64,000 nt of DNA from Physcomitrium patens (lineage: Eukaryota > Streptophyta > Bryopsida > Funariales > Funariaceae). Location: positions 13,792,054 to 13,856,053 of the forward strand of contig NC_037264.1 in the NCBI RefSeq assembly GCF_000002425.4. The letters are read 5' to 3'. Below are positions 36,213 through 49,367 of this stretch, in pieces. The position numbers were made by a program, and so were the translations under genes. The notes under the pieces were generated by a model. The model made no database searches. It was not told the origin of the DNA and worked only from the letters and a program-made list of their open reading frames with translations. Within the stretch, counting starts at the first letter, position 1. Each line of letters opens with the position of its first letter.

Positions 36213-37588
36213 TCATAATAAAATCCATAGAAATAGAAGACCATGGTTGTTCTAAAATGTGTAATGGCTAAAGAAGTCCGTAAGATAGATGACAATGATT
36301 TTGTGATCTTGAGCAAACATCACAAGATTGTATAAAATCTTTGACTGCCTTCTACATTTGGGACTACCAAAAATTCTTGAATATTAGTTCCAAAGTTTTA
36401 TTGTACGCAAAATGTCTTGCTGTTGGAAAGTCATGATGAGCTTGAAGAACACGTAAGCAAGCTTCATCTTCTGGAACATATAGGCATCCCTCAAAATATA
36501 ATGGATTGTTCTTAAATTCAAAATTTGAAGTAACATAAGACTTTGAAGGGTTTTCTTTAATATTATAAATAAGAGGATCAAAAGACATATTTGATTGAAC
36601 TTACTTAATGAAAATTGAATCAACAGTTAGTGTTAATTTTATAGCTCAAAGACGAATATGCTCTCATTACAACAGAATTATCCTTTGCTGATCAAAAGCA
36701 GTATGTCCTTCCTTTGGTGCAAGGTAAGATCGTCTAAAAAATATATTTGACAAACCTTGTTGTTTTCTTGGTCGATAAGGATCTTGAATTCAAATCTTAA
36801 CTAAGATATACTCCAATAAATTTGACGACGATTCAAAACAGGTGCTAACATTAAATATTCAAGGTTCTTATGATCCATATACACGGTGACTGATCTAGAA
36901 GCACCTTCTAGATAATAGAGCCATTCTTAAAAAAAATCCATAATTACAAGAAGTTCCTTGTCGTAGATTTCATAGTTGATCTCAACTATTGAAAATTTTC
37001 TAGAATGAAAAGTTATTAGATGAAGTTTATCATCTATTTTCATTTCTGACAATACGACACCTAAAGTAAAGTCCAATGCATCTGTTTCCATATAAAATGG
37101 CTTAGAAAAATCGACACAATATAAGATTGGTGTAAAAACACAGGTTGTCTTCAAAGCATCAAATATTACTTCCGCTTCTTGATTCCATTAAAGTTTGTCT
37201 CTACAAGTCAAACATGTAAGTAGAGTTGTAACTTGAGAGAAGTCTTTGATAAAGATCCGATAGTAGTTGGCAAATCTCAAAAATCATTGAACATCTCTTA
37301 CCATTTTTAGAATCTTCTAATCGATAATAATTTGAACTTTCTTAGGATCTTCTAATCGATAATAATTTGAACTTTCTTAGGATCCATCATAAGTCCATCA
37401 TTTAAAATGATGTATCCTAAGAAGTCGACTTGAGTAGTGTAAAATATACACTTTTTTATCTTGGCATAGAGTCCCACATCTTTTAGTTTTTATAACATAT
37501 GACAAACATGAGGTTCTTGTTCTTCTATATTCTTAAAATAGATTAAGATGTCGTATCTGTAACAAACAATAAAATCATCTGAAAATCC

Positions 37589-38903
37589 ATCTATGGCATG
37601 ATTTGCTATTTGAGAATACATTGAATATCTAGTGGTAGAAAGTTTAGCTTAAAATTTTATATGTATCTTGTCTTAGCTTCCAAAACTCCTTTAATTTGTA
37701 TAAAACTCAAAATATAGCAAAATCCTTTCAAAACATATTTTTTCTACAAAGAATTTTTTAAAAATATATAACTCTTGATCTTACTATTCTATTTGTTTCT
37801 AATTTATAAAATAGGTAGAATTCACACTATAGTTTTATTACAAAAAATGCCAATAGTTAATTCATTTCCAAACTTCAGGGATCTAAAAAATCCTACTAGA
37901 TGCTCTTAATCCCAATTTATAAGCACTTAAGCACTATTTTCTTAATATCTCAAGAATCCAATATTCAAATATCATCAAACTTATCTACAAAGTTTATTAA
38001 CATGAATATATACATTTTTTCAGATTTTGAGCCAACACCTTGTCAAATTGCTCAAGATATAGCTCTAGACACAACCACTAGTAAATCAGGTCACTTACTA
38101 CCCTTATGTTGCATGCACTGACTTCAAAATCCAATATCTCCTTCACTTCAACTTGGAATCTAATAAGCAGTTTGCAAAAAATGTAGCTACAGAAGTTTTC
38201 TCTCTAAACCCAATTGCCAATCTTCAATTGCTATCTGTACGTATGCATTATGTCAAAAAGATAGAAAGTAGCTCCTTAATCAATACCTTAACTTTGATTA
38301 CCTATATCTCCTTTATATAAACTCCAAATCATACAAGATTTGCACTAAAATCATAGCCAAAAATCTAAAATTATTGATCTTAGTCTTCAAAATTCAAATG
38401 GCTCCAAAAAACCAACCCTAATCTCTAATATGGCCTTAGGCAGCCTCCTCAAAGCCTATTGGTCATGATTTTTGACCAATAGGAATGGAGATTTTTATCA
38501 TCCATCTTCATTCATCTATATTAGTGCCCTAATTACTCCCTTTGCTACCAAAATCCTTCTTCAATCTTTTTTCTTATAAGATTTACATAAATTATGTTCT
38601 AAACACCAAATAAAGAATCAAAATAAGTTTTCAAAGATCATCAATGTTTAAAAAAGATGACTCTAAATAGTTGGAAGTTACTATCAATAAAAACTAATCT
38701 TAAAAGCTACTATCAAAAGAAATTAAAGTTAAACAAATTTTATAGTAATTTTTTTAAACAACCTCTTTTGAAGGTAATAATCAAATTATATTCTACAATC
38801 AACTAAAATCTACTAACATGGCTTTCACCATGTTACTTAATAAATTTTATATTAAGTACATGATTACATTATTTTCATATAACAGCCGAACTACAACATG
38901 ACA
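37589..38903 (-). repeat. 3' LTR of element D with adjacent PPT
   Basis: About 1315 bp, the same subtype as 14084-15416 in reverse. The left edge is within a few bases because the end is diverged. The PPT follows at 38904-38917 (TCCACATCCTTTAA, so TTAAAGGATGTGGA in the element direction). Confidence 0.85.
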
Positions 38904-38968
38904 TCCACATCCTTTAAATCTGTGCATTCCTCGGTTTCCACCAAAAAGAACCAAAGTTGTGGTTGACA

Positions 38969-41200
38969 TCATATTACTTCCTCAATAATGTCTTCTTCAG
39001 AAACCAATTCTTTTTCTTCATACCTAAATAGATCAAACTGTTCTTCAATATCTTCAAGGACTACCTCTTGATCTTGTTATTTGAAAAAATTTATATATTT
39101 TTTGCAATTGGAATTTTGAATCTTGTTGCATCTAACTCTCTTAATACATATGTAGCATTATCCAAAACATTTACAACCACATAAGGTCCAAACCAATGCT
39201 TAGAAAACTTTTTAAGAGCACTATATTGGATATCTAAGCTGTTGTCATATATCAAAACTCAATCACCTTCTTGAATATCTTTTGGGATCAACCTCTATCG
39301 CTTATCAAATCTTACTTTACTCTTCAAGTGCGACTCTCTCAACCTTATAATTCATTTTTCTACATCTTCAGGTATTCTCTCTAGCTGACAAATTCGAAGT
39401 AGGAGTTCTTCTCTAGATATATTGTCTTATTAAGTCAAGATACTCTAAGTAGATATTTGCTCTTCAATTGGTATAATGGACTTCTATCCTTGCATTAATT
39501 CTATTGGCATATATCCTGTCATTGAATTTAAAGTAGTACAATGAGCCCAAAGAACAAATGATAATAATTTTGTTCATTCTCTTGGTCTTCCTTTGCAAGC
39601 TTTAATAATGGCCTTTACAATAGGAAGATGACCTCGCTCACTCTTAGCATTGCCTTCTAGATTATAAGATGTAGTAAGTGCTAACTTGATTCCACATCTT
39701 TCAAAGAATTTTCTAGCCTCATGTGCATCCAATTCTCCACGATCAGTAGTAATTTTTTCAATACATCCATATCTACAAATCACATCTTTTAATAAAAATC
39801 TATAAACTCCTTTAGTAGATTTTGTTTGTAGAGCTCTTCTTTCTACTTGGTTAGATAAATCTTCTCATATCAAAGCCAAGTACAGCATTTGCTACATGTC
39901 CATAGGCATAGTAACTAAGTCTACAACCTATTTATAATATATTGCAAGTGGATATGTAGAATGCAATCCATCTCTTTTTCAAATCTCTAAGTATATCTAA
40001 GTCCACCAATATATTTCTTTGAGCTTGTTAAAGGTGGCATAAATACCTCGATGTCTAGCTTAGAAACTATCACAGAATTCATAGATTAATTGTTCTTCAA
40101 TTTTTTTCTTGCAAACTACTTTCTATGGCATTCAACTATCCTATTTGCATCGCTTCCATAGGTAACTACCTTGTAAGAGATAGTTTTAAGCCTTCCATCT
40201 AATCTATTTGAAATGAATATCATTCCATCCTAATTATCTTCATAATATGCTTAAATAGCATCAAATATCAATCCATTCTTCTTTATATAATTCTTTTATA
40301 AATGGTCTTAGATATTCATCCTCTCCTTATTGTATCCTAGAATAGAAGGTAGTATTATATCTTCAATATCTTCAATCAAAACTTTTTCTTGTTCATATTT
40401 AGCTTGGAATAGCATCTCTGCTACAAGATTATCCTTGCTTGCTATATGCCTCTATTTGTGAGCTACAAATATCTTTCATCTGTTGTATGGCATCCTTTTT
40501 ATTAGGATCAGGTTTGTGACCAAATCATCTACACAAATGCCCCACAATAACAACTTTTCGAATTCCAAAGGTAGATTTAGCTCCTAATAGTATCAAGTGA
40601 ACCTCCTCAATTCGAGATAAAATTTTATCGCAGTCTGAAATATGATTAAATACAAATATGCACCACCCCCTTTGATCCATTGTTTCTTTTTTTTCTTATT
40701 CCACATACACTTCTATTGGAATATTATCTAAGAAAGGCATAGTCTTTTCTGGAATGAAATCACAAAGAACCTTATTCATCCCATTCATCATGTGAGCTAC
40801 TGATTTTGTTGCTTGTTATGGCAATATACGTATCTTAACCAACCCTAAAGGTAACCTCGTAGTAGTGATATCTTTGCTTCCTTGAGCTAGTTAAAATTGA
40901 TCATATCCAAAATAAAAATCTCCAATAGAGTAAATAGCTCTACCAGCAAATGTCTCAGTACATTCTCCAACAATTGGTCCAACTCCAATATTTCTAATGG
41001 TCACTTGATTCATTGATTGCATATCTTGAATGAACCATAGTGTTCCATTTTTCTTTGGTACTGTAAATCAACGATACAAATATGGTGCAAATGATAGTTC
41101 TAGGATCTTCATTTACATCTTTTCTTTCAAAAGCTATGTAAGATTAGGTAGATGCACTTTAGGCACCAAAATTGATCTTAAATCCCAAAGAACATGAAAA
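38969..41200 (-). pseudogene. pol: pol pseudogene of element D (RT and integrase, RNase H deleted)
   Basis: RT runs from about 41190 to 40470 with MNKVLCDFIPEKTMPF and then Leu-Asp-Asn where Leu-Asp-Asp is needed. At about 40455 the frame passes from the RT connection (MKDICSS) to the end of RNase H and on to integrase. The integrase core is readable at 39574-39783 (ITTDRGELDAHEARKFF...NAKSERGH, again 34 residues between Asp and Glu), then a GPYVVV segment and an acidic tail ending at 38969. Many stops. Confidence 0.8.
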
Positions 41201-41857
41201 ACTATAAATATAATCATTGGTGCCAGAACACTTAGATTGACACACCCAATTTTTGAGGTTTAAAAGCAAAAGCCTTTCCATGCGTACTTAACATATTTCT
41301 AAATTCCATTTCTTCAACAGATAATTGAAAATTTGTAGATCCTATTTTCAACTCATTAAGTGTATTCTTGGTAAACTTGTGGCCAATTTGTTTAGGATCT
41401 TATAAGTCCTTCTCCTTCAAAGCTAATTGAACTTGATGATTCGAATCACTAAGCAATAGTATAGCTATAGGTTTTATTTTCCTTTCCATAGTTTTGTACC
41501 TACTTTTAAATTTGACTTCATAATCTTGAAATGCTTGTATAGCTGAGTAGAACTCTCATGAATGTACTTGTACCACTTGATCTTCATTTCCTTGTTCAAC
41601 CTCTAAAAGTTCTTCCATAAAATCTTCTAAACCAGTCTCTATATATACATCTATTATTTTATCATCTCCATCAAGCACACCTACTCTTTTTAGGTCTTTT
41701 TCAGATTTTTGTATAACTTTTTTCTCTCACTTTGGTAGATCATTAAGTTGTGTATAAATAGCAAATCCATTCTTACATAATTCTATAATACTTGTATAAA
41801 AGGTACTTTCTTTTTCATGCAAGAGTACCTTCTTTAATATACCACTACATTTTCATC

Positions 41858-42571
41858 CTATAGTGGTACTGTGTAAAAATCCATAAACTCCTCACTAATC
41901 CTTGGTAGCAAATCACTTCGTAAATAATCACGATTGCATTCATGATTTGTACATATTGTTAGAAATTGCACTGCCCATTTTCCATCTTGACTTCTAATAC
42001 GGACACATATTGATCCATCATCCAAAATCTTAGTCTCCATCTTCACAGCTGTAATATATGGTTGACCAAGAATCACTAGATATGAATTAGTGTCTTGAAC
42101 AAAAAAAATTTGTTCTGTGGTCACATCTCCAACTTTTACCTTCACATCTGGGCAAGCACCATAAAAATCTCCTCGTGTATTATTTGCTATCTGAATCACC
42201 CAACCATGATTAATATCAATGGACCACCTTCTACATTTGTAGACTTCTTTTGACATAATATTAATTTCAGATTCATGGTCAATAAGAGCAATTACTGGTT
42301 CTACCAAGTCTTCTATTTTTACTAAAGTCTTTGTGGTGGCTTTGGTCCAATGTCCCTTGGTATAGTGTCTAGGGCCCTTATCATCATCCTTGTATTCATC
42401 CAAATCAAATTGTACCTTTTTATTGGTACAACATTCTGCCAATTCATATTCCTCTTCTATAGTCAAGATTATATCCAAAGTATTAGATACAGCAGATTTT
42501 CTTGTCAACTGCCTCTTTTGCTTAATGGTGTCGATGATGTCATCATGAAACTCTCTCTTTGCAATGCCCAA
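41858..42571 (-). pseudogene. Protease region of element D
   Basis: An open stretch of 237 codons. A retroviral-type aspartic protease motif is recognisable as ALIDHESEINIM, where Asp-Ser/Thr-Gly has become Asp-His-Glu, with VILGQPYI about 80 residues later. Upstream it joins gag in the same direction. The changed active site suggests an inactive enzyme. Confidence 0.7.
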
Positions 42572-42579
42572 AATTTTTC

Positions 42580-44045
42580 ATAAACTAAATATAATTTTGG
42601 TATTCAATATTCTTTCTTCTAATACTCCTTTCAAATCTGTGGCTACCTTAATATCTAATTGTACCTTATAAGTAACATGCTTATTCTTCCTTTTGTCTTT
42701 ATCAACTTCCATCCTTTCTTCCCATTTCTCTTTTGGTAGTAGTACATTTCTAGGGTGCGATGTTGATGGCCCAACCCTGGATGGTCTATTAGCCTATGGT
42801 ATAGGTACTTCTTTATTTTGTATTGTTTTTGTATGCTTTTGAGATCTCCTCTTATTGATTGACTCTTCAAATTTTTCTTCTATTTCATTTCTTTTCTTTT
42901 GAATCTCCATTAGAGCTTTATGTTGGAATTTTATCAAATAAGTATATATAGACATAGTATCTATAAGGTCATCCCATCCTGTGGCATTTCTAATCACTGT
43001 GGCTGTCTTTAGCAATTCTTTTCTTGTTTTTTTTTTTTTTATCCATATGAATCATAGCATGGCTCCACAAATCTCTTGTATCTACATACTTGTCAAAAAC
43101 ATCTTCCTTCTCCCTTACAGCCTCAATATCATAAATAATAACCTCCCTTGATACCACAGCCTATTGAGATAAATGTTCTTCGAAAACCTTCTTCATCCTT
43201 CTTTTTTCAAGATTGGTTTTGAAAAACTCACTTGTATTTTGTAACGCAATTTTTTCATCTTTCCATAAAATTATTCCTTGTTGTAGAATATTAGCAAAAA
43301 CTCCACATTCCTTACAAAGATGCTCAATACTATCACACCAAATACATCTTTGTATATATCCTTATTTTGATACAGGTTTGAATTTAGATAATCCTTCTTT
43401 CTCTACTAGCTTTGCTAGTTTGATTTGTAAGTCTTTCATTCCTTTCACCAACTCATCAATTATATCTTTCTATGGTACAACTCTAGATATAGGAATTGGA
43501 ATAGTACTTACTAGTATACCAAATTCTGGCAGTTGCCAATAAGATATTGTAGTTGGTATAGATCTAGTCTCTTGCCTCACTACCACCTTATTCTTCAAGT
43601 ACTCTCTTTTAGCAAGTATGCCCATAGCTTCAAAAACTTTCTTTCAATCAGTAATAAGTCTATTGTCCTCTATATTATTCTCCAATAGTAATTTCAACTT
43701 CTTTTATAAATTATTGCTAGGTGATTGAAGAAATAATTCCGCCGTATCATTTTCAAGTGTAAGATTTTCCACTCAAGACAATTGAAGAAATTATCTTTCA
43801 AATTCTTGGAATAACACTATTGCAATCAATTCCTTATTAGATTTATTGATCCATTCTATAAATAATTTTTTAGTCACTCTTTTACCATCTTCTAAAGAAT
43901 ATTCTTCTTTTAGCTGAAGGATAAAATCCTCCCATTTTTCTCTATGAGTTTGAATAATCTCCCTTATATGCTCACAAAGCTCTAATACAATTGCAAGCTC
44001 AAATCTTGAGATCATATCTATCTTCGGCACTTTATTGAGCTCCAT
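42580..44045 (-). pseudogene. gag: gag pseudogene of element D with one zinc knuckle
   Basis: Frame from Met-Glu-Leu-Asn-Lys at 44045, with FELAIVLELCEHIREII matching the element E gag site into which LTR F inserted. A CX2CX4HX4C unit (CIWCDSIEHLCKEC) lies near 43310-43360, followed by Lys/Glu-rich helical segments (42655-43015). Several stops break the frame. The RNA-binding role is inferred from the knuckle and position. Confidence 0.7.
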
Positions 44046-44346
44046 CTCCTGAGAATAATACTTAAGATAGTTGAAAATATTTCTTCTATCAAATTGATCC
44101 TATAAACCAACAACAAATTACAACGCTTTAGTAGCCATTGCTTATTTATGTTCCATTACTTGTTGTTATTGCATAAAAAGTAAAAATGCTTAAAATATTT
44201 GAGTTGTAGAAAGATCAAGTTGCAATGGAGATATCCCAATGCAATTCCTTTTACCCCTTCCTTGCCTTCTTTCTATAATAGAAAACCAAAAATATTTCTT
44301 CAAAAACTCTCTAACCTAAAAATTTTCAGGTCAACTTCATCAAATT

Positions 44347-45676
44347 TGTTATATTGCGTGATTTGCTATCTAAAAATATACTAGAAAACTAGTTATAGAG
44401 AATTTAGCTTAAGCTTTTATATGTATCTTATCTTAGCTTCCAAAATTCCTTTAATTCATATAAAACTCAAAATATAGCAAAATCCCATCAAAACCATTTT
44501 TTTCCGCGAAGAATTTTTTCTTCTTGAATTCAAAAATTCAAAACTCTTGATCTAAATATTCAATTTTTTTCTAATTTATAAGGTAGGTAAAACTCACCTT
44601 TAAATTTTACCACAAAAAAAATAAAAAATAAATTCACTCCCAATCTTTTGGCATTTAAGAAATCCTAGTAAATGCTCTAAATCCTAATTTACAAGCACCT
44701 AAGCACTATTTTCTTAATATCTCAAGAATCCAATATTTAAATATCATCAAACTTATCTACAAAGTTTATTAACATAAATATACACATTTTCTCAGATTTT
44801 GAGCCAAAACCTTGTCAAATTGCTCAAGATATAGCTCTATACACAACCACTAGTAAAACAGGTCACTTACTACCATTACGTTGCATGCACTGACTTCAAA
44901 ATCCAATATCTCCTTCACTTCAACTTGGAATTTAGTAAGCAGTTTGCAAAAAATGTAGCTGCAGAAGTTTTCTCTCCAAACCCAGTTGCCAATCTTTAAT
45001 TGCTATCTATACGTATGCATTATGTCAAAAAGATAGAAAGTAGCTCCTTAATCAATACCTTAACTTTGATCACCTATATCTCCTTTATATAAATTCTAAA
45101 TCATACAAGATTTGTACCAAAATCATAGCCAAAAATCTAAAATTACTGATCTTAGTCTTCAAAATTCAAATGGCTCCAAAAAACCAACCCTAATCTCTAA
45201 TATGGCCTTAGGCAGCCTCCTCAAAGCCTATTGGTTATGATTTTTGATCAATAGGAATGGAGATTTTCATCATCCATCTTCATTCATCTATATTAGTACC
45301 CTAATTACTCCCTTTGCTACCAAAATCCTTCTTCAATCCTTTTTCTTATAAGATTTATATAAATTATGTTCTAAACACCAAATAAAAGAACCAAAATAAG
45401 TTTTCAAAGATCATCAATGTCTAAAAAAGATGAATCTAAATATTTAGAAGTTACTATCAATAAAAACCAATCTTAAAAGCTACTATCAAAAGAAATTAAA
45501 GTTAAATAAATTTTATAGTAATTTTTTTAAACAACCTCTTTTGAAGGTAATAATCAAATTATATTCTACAACCAACTAAAATCTACTAACATGGCTCTCA
45601 CCATATTACTTAGTAAATTTTATATTAAGTACATGATTACATTATTTTCATATAATAGTCGAACCACAACATAACA
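44347..45676 (-). repeat. 5' LTR of element D
   Basis: 1330 bp, TGTTATATTGCG...ACATAACA on the plus strand. Highly similar to 37589-38903 and to 48037-49367 in reverse. Its right end coincides exactly with the left breakpoint of the inverted B4 block. Confidence 0.9.
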
Positions 45677-45917
45677 TCATAGCTCCTAGTATATGATAGA
45701 TAGTACATATAGAGACAAGAGTGAAATCCTCTTCATTCTTATGAATTCTTTTCTTGCTTCTAGTCTAGTTTCAAGAGTCTTTAGTTTTCTTGTCTTTTGG
45801 CAATAGCCATTCCAATTTCTTTCTTAATATACATATTTAGTTATTTCTATTTTGTCATCCTTCTTTGAGAAAAATCTCACTTGTTTATTTATTTTTATCA
45901 AGTTCTTGTCCTTGACA
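45677..45917 (+). repeat. Part of the B4 5' LTR, inverted, with primer region
   Basis: Corresponds to the last ~240 bp of the chromovirus LTR, ending TTGTCCTTGACA, in plus orientation. Together with 49368-49686 it rebuilds one LTR. After it, at 45941-45949, TATCAGAGC matches the last nine bases of the initiator-Met tRNA primer site, but about 23 bp from the LTR end. Confidence 0.8.
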
Positions 45918-46127
45918 GATTGACAAGAGTACACTTACAATATCAGAGCTTTATCTAATCTTGATTAAGAATGGATTACCCTTTTTTTTAATAAGACATG
46001 AGCGTATTAGAAGTTATAAATTACCCTCTTCTGAACTAATATTGTTCTTAGTATTTTTTTGTTCTCAAGTCCTCTCTTCTATTTGTCTTGACTGATATTA
46101 AACATCTTCTCTTTTCTAAGTATTGTC

Positions 46128-47130
46128 ATCACAGAACTTGCTGAAATGAAGGGTGCAATGGCACAAATGTAAGAGCAATTGAAGGAATTAATGCTTGCAA
46201 TGCATCAACTCAATTTACTACCACAAGGAGTAATAAGATTGGCAAGAAGTGAAGATATAGAAATCATTGGAGCTGCTTCAACATCTGCCCCAAATCATGT
46301 CCCTTTTCTTATGGTGGAACACCCTTCCATTATTAGAGAATGAATAATTGCCCTACCCAAGAAGTTTAATGGCACCAAATCAAAGTTTAGAAGATTTATC
46401 AATCAAGTATAATTTATGATTGAACTTCAGTCCCAAAGCTATCCAACTCCAAGATTGTAAGTTAGATTCATTGACATGCTTCTTTCAATTTCAGTATTAT
46501 CATGGTTTTCATCTTTTTTTGAACGATAAGTTCTAATATTGGATAATCTGGAGGCTTTTCTGGAAAAGTTCAATCCATGTATGGAGAACATGATGCAATC
46601 GTATTGCAACCAACACAATCTATATTTTGCGACAAGGCAATGGATCATTAACGTTGTATGATTCACAATTTTGACAACTTGTAACTTATATCAAATAGAA
46701 TGATGTTGCATTTGTCAATCAATTTTTCTACGGATTATAATATGAGGTAAAAAAATTAATGCTCAAGTTATCAGATCATCAAACATTGAGTCAAGAAATT
46801 AACTTTGTTGTGAAGTGTAACAATCATCTTTTTGAATTTTGATTTGAAAACCATATAAATAGACCTCAACATTACTATAATTCAATGGCAACACCAACAT
46901 CTCTTCAACACATACATTCAAAAGTAGAGGATATGCAAATTGATGTGGTACATTTTAAATCTCTTACTAAGGAAGAAAAGACTCGTTGTCATTAGGAAGG
47001 ATTGTGCTTATATTATGGAGAACCTAAACACATTGCTCAACATTGCTCAAAGAAGCGACAAAACCATAAAATAAGGAGTACGGCTATTAAAGAAGATAGT
47101 ATGTCAAAAAATGAATTTGTCTATCTATAA
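46128..47130 (+). pseudogene. gag: gag pseudogene of B4 (inverted block)
   Basis: Collinear with gag at 56261-57264 but on the plus strand. The start codon is lost (ATCACAGAACTT in place of ATGGCAGAGCTT). The knuckle region reads CLYYGEPKHIAQHC, with the second Cys changed to Tyr. It ends in TAA at 47128-47130 at the conserved gag stop. Confidence 0.8.
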
Positions 47131-47138
47131 TAGGAACT

Positions 47139-48036
47139 ATGCAGCTAGAACCTTGTACAACACCTAGTGAAGGTCTTATTCTCTCTTCAAAATCCTCTCT
47201 TTATTTTATGATAAATGTTATTTTAAGACCTAAATATCATAAAACTTCTGCCTTATTAAATTTAAGAGCCTCAACATGTTTCTTAGATAAAGAATTTGCT
47301 AAAAGACATAGCATACTTTTAGTGAAGAAAACTAAATCTGTTCATGTAGAAGTCATAGATGGTCATCCATTGTCTTTAGAAGATGTTACTCATGAAATCC
47401 TTCCTATTAAAGTAGCAACTAATGGTCATAGTAGCTTTGTAATATTTAATATCATTAAATCTCCCTCTAATCTAGTCATTTTAGGTTTATCATGGCTAAA
47501 AAAATATAACACTAAAATAGATTGGACTTTTCGTAGACTTAACTTTCTTGAAAGTATAACTAAGAGCATAGTTAATCAAGTAGAAAGTCATAAGTCTAGT
47601 GTAATTAAACCTGTATTTCTAGGTGCAAGAGCTTTCTTACATGTTGCAAAAGAAAGATCACCTTATGTCATTTATGCTGCACATGTTTTTATTGGTGGAA
47701 AGACTTCAAGTGGCATTCTAAGCCAATATCAAGATTTTCAAGATGTATTTAAAAAGAAAAATATGGATACTATTCCAAAATATCATTTTCATGACTACTC
47801 AATTGATGTTCAAGAAGGAAAACAACCACCATTTGGACCAATCTACAATTTATCACAGAATGAGTAGGCTGAATTCAAGGAGTATATTCAAGAAAATCTG
47901 GCCAACAACTTCATATATTATTCCAAATTTCTAGCACGAGCTCTAATTTTATTTGTGAAGAAAAAAAATAGATCATTATGGATGTATGATGATTATTGAG
48001 GATTCAACAAAATCACCATCAAGAACATGCATCTAT
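47139..48036 (+). pseudogene. pol: Protease and RT start of B4 (inverted block)
   Basis: Open from 47139 to 47867 in the register -1 to gag. The protease site reads Asn-Leu-Arg-Ala-Ser where B1 has Asp-Ser-Gly-Ala-Ser, so it is dead. After a TAG the RT N-terminus continues to KITIKNMH, where it is cut by the LTR inserted at 48037. Confidence 0.8.
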
Positions 48037-49367
48037 TGTCTTGTTGTGGTTTGGTTGCTATATGAAAATAATGTAATCATGTACTTAATATAAAAATTAT
48101 AAAGTAACGTGGTGAGAGCAATGTTAGTAGATTTTAAGTGGTTGTAGAATATAATTTGATTATTACCTTCAAAAGAGGTTGTTTAAAAAAATTACTATAA
48201 ATTTTGTTTAACTTTAATTTCTTTTGATAGTGACTTTTAAGATTGGTTTTTATTGATAGTAACTTCTAAATATTTAGAGTCACTTTTTTTAGACATTGAT
48301 GATCTTTGAAAACTTATTTTGGTTCTTATATGTGGTGTTTAAAACATAATTTATATAAATCTTGTAAGAAAAAGGACTGAAGAAGGATTTTGGTAGCAAA
48401 GGGAGTAATTAGAGAACTAATATAGATGAATGGAGATGGATGATGAAAATCTCCATTCTTATTGGTCAAAAATCATGTCCAATAGGCTTTGAGGAAGCTG
48501 CCTGAGGCCATATTAGAGATTAGGGTTAATTTTTTGGAGCCATTTGAGCTTTGAAGGCTAGGATCAGTAATTTCAGGTTTTTGGCTATGGTTTTGGTACA
48601 AATCTTATATGATTTGGAGTTTATATGAAAGAGATATAGGCGCTCAAAGTTAAGGTATTGATTTGGCAGCTACTGTCACTCTTTTTGACATAACGCACGT
48701 GTACAAATAGAAATTGAAGATTGGCAAGTAAGATTGGAAAGAAAAATTTTGCTGCTATACTTTTTGCATACTACTTATTGGATTCCAAGTTGAAATGAAG
48801 GAGATACTGGATTTTGAAGTCAGTGCATGCAACCTAATGGTAGTAAGTGACCTGATTTACTAGTGGTTGTGTCTTGAGCTATATCTTGAGCAATTTGACA
48901 AGGTTTTGGCTCAAAATCTGAGAAAATTTGTATATTCATGTTAATAAACTTTATAAATAAGTTTAATGATATTTGAATATTTAATTCTTAAGATATTAAG
49001 AAAATAGTACTTAGCTGCTTGTAAATTAGGGTTTAGAACATGTGCTAGGAATCATTAAATTTCAGATGATCGGAAGTGAACTAACAATTGGTTTTATTTG
49101 TGGTAAGACTTGAGAATGAATTCTACCTATCTTATAAATTTTACAGAAATTCCAAAGTTAAATCAAGAGTTATGAATTTCTAAAGTTCTAGAATAGAAAA
49201 TCCTTTGACGGAAAAATATGTTTTGAAGGAATTTTGGTATATTTTGAGTTTTATGCAAATTAAAGGAGTTTTGGAAGCTAAGTCAAGATACATATAAAAG
49301 TTTAAGCTAAATTCTCTATAGCTAGAAAATTAATGTATTCCCAGATAAGAAATCACGTGAAATGACA
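48037..49367 (+). repeat. Solo LTR D' (FLDD clade, D subtype)
   Basis: 1331 bp, TGTCTTGTTGTGG...GTGAAATGACA, inverted relative to the D LTR at 44347-45676. The right flank ATGT is followed by the rest of the B4 LTR. The intact B1 LTR reads ACGT at that point. Confidence 0.9.

Larger units (their letters stand above)
25850..37588 (-). pseudogene. pol: pol pseudogene of chromovirus B4, in three pieces
   Basis: Pieces 25850-26516, 27767-28051 and 36213-37588 align end to end with B1 pol from the chromodomain through integrase, RNase H and the RT thumb. Readable parts are the integrase core (YESIFMIVDHF and the second-Asp region SDKGTQFVSRFW at 27845-28078), the HHCC region (HHDFPTARHFAYNKT at 36364-36588) and RNase H (FYMETDALDF at 36927-37154). 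The last piece ends near the RT active site, about 215 bp short of where the inverted block resumes. Confidence 0.85.
37589..45676 (-). mobile_element. Element D: FLDD-type Ty3 element lacking RNase H
   Basis: Minus-strand element with 3' LTR 37589-38903, PPT, pol, protease, gag and 5' LTR 44347-45676. It supplies the only gag-protease region of the clade here with a zinc knuckle and protease motif. A deletion near 40455 removes RNase H, and the RT site reads Phe-Leu-Asp-Asn. Its two flanks belong to oppositely oriented parts of B4, which points to an inversion after insertion. Confidence 0.85.

Noticed and set aside
41858..42571. Host gene on the minus strand (237-codon open stretch)
   Set aside because: It lies between gag and RT of element D and carries the ILDDG/VILGQP pattern of a retroelement protease region.
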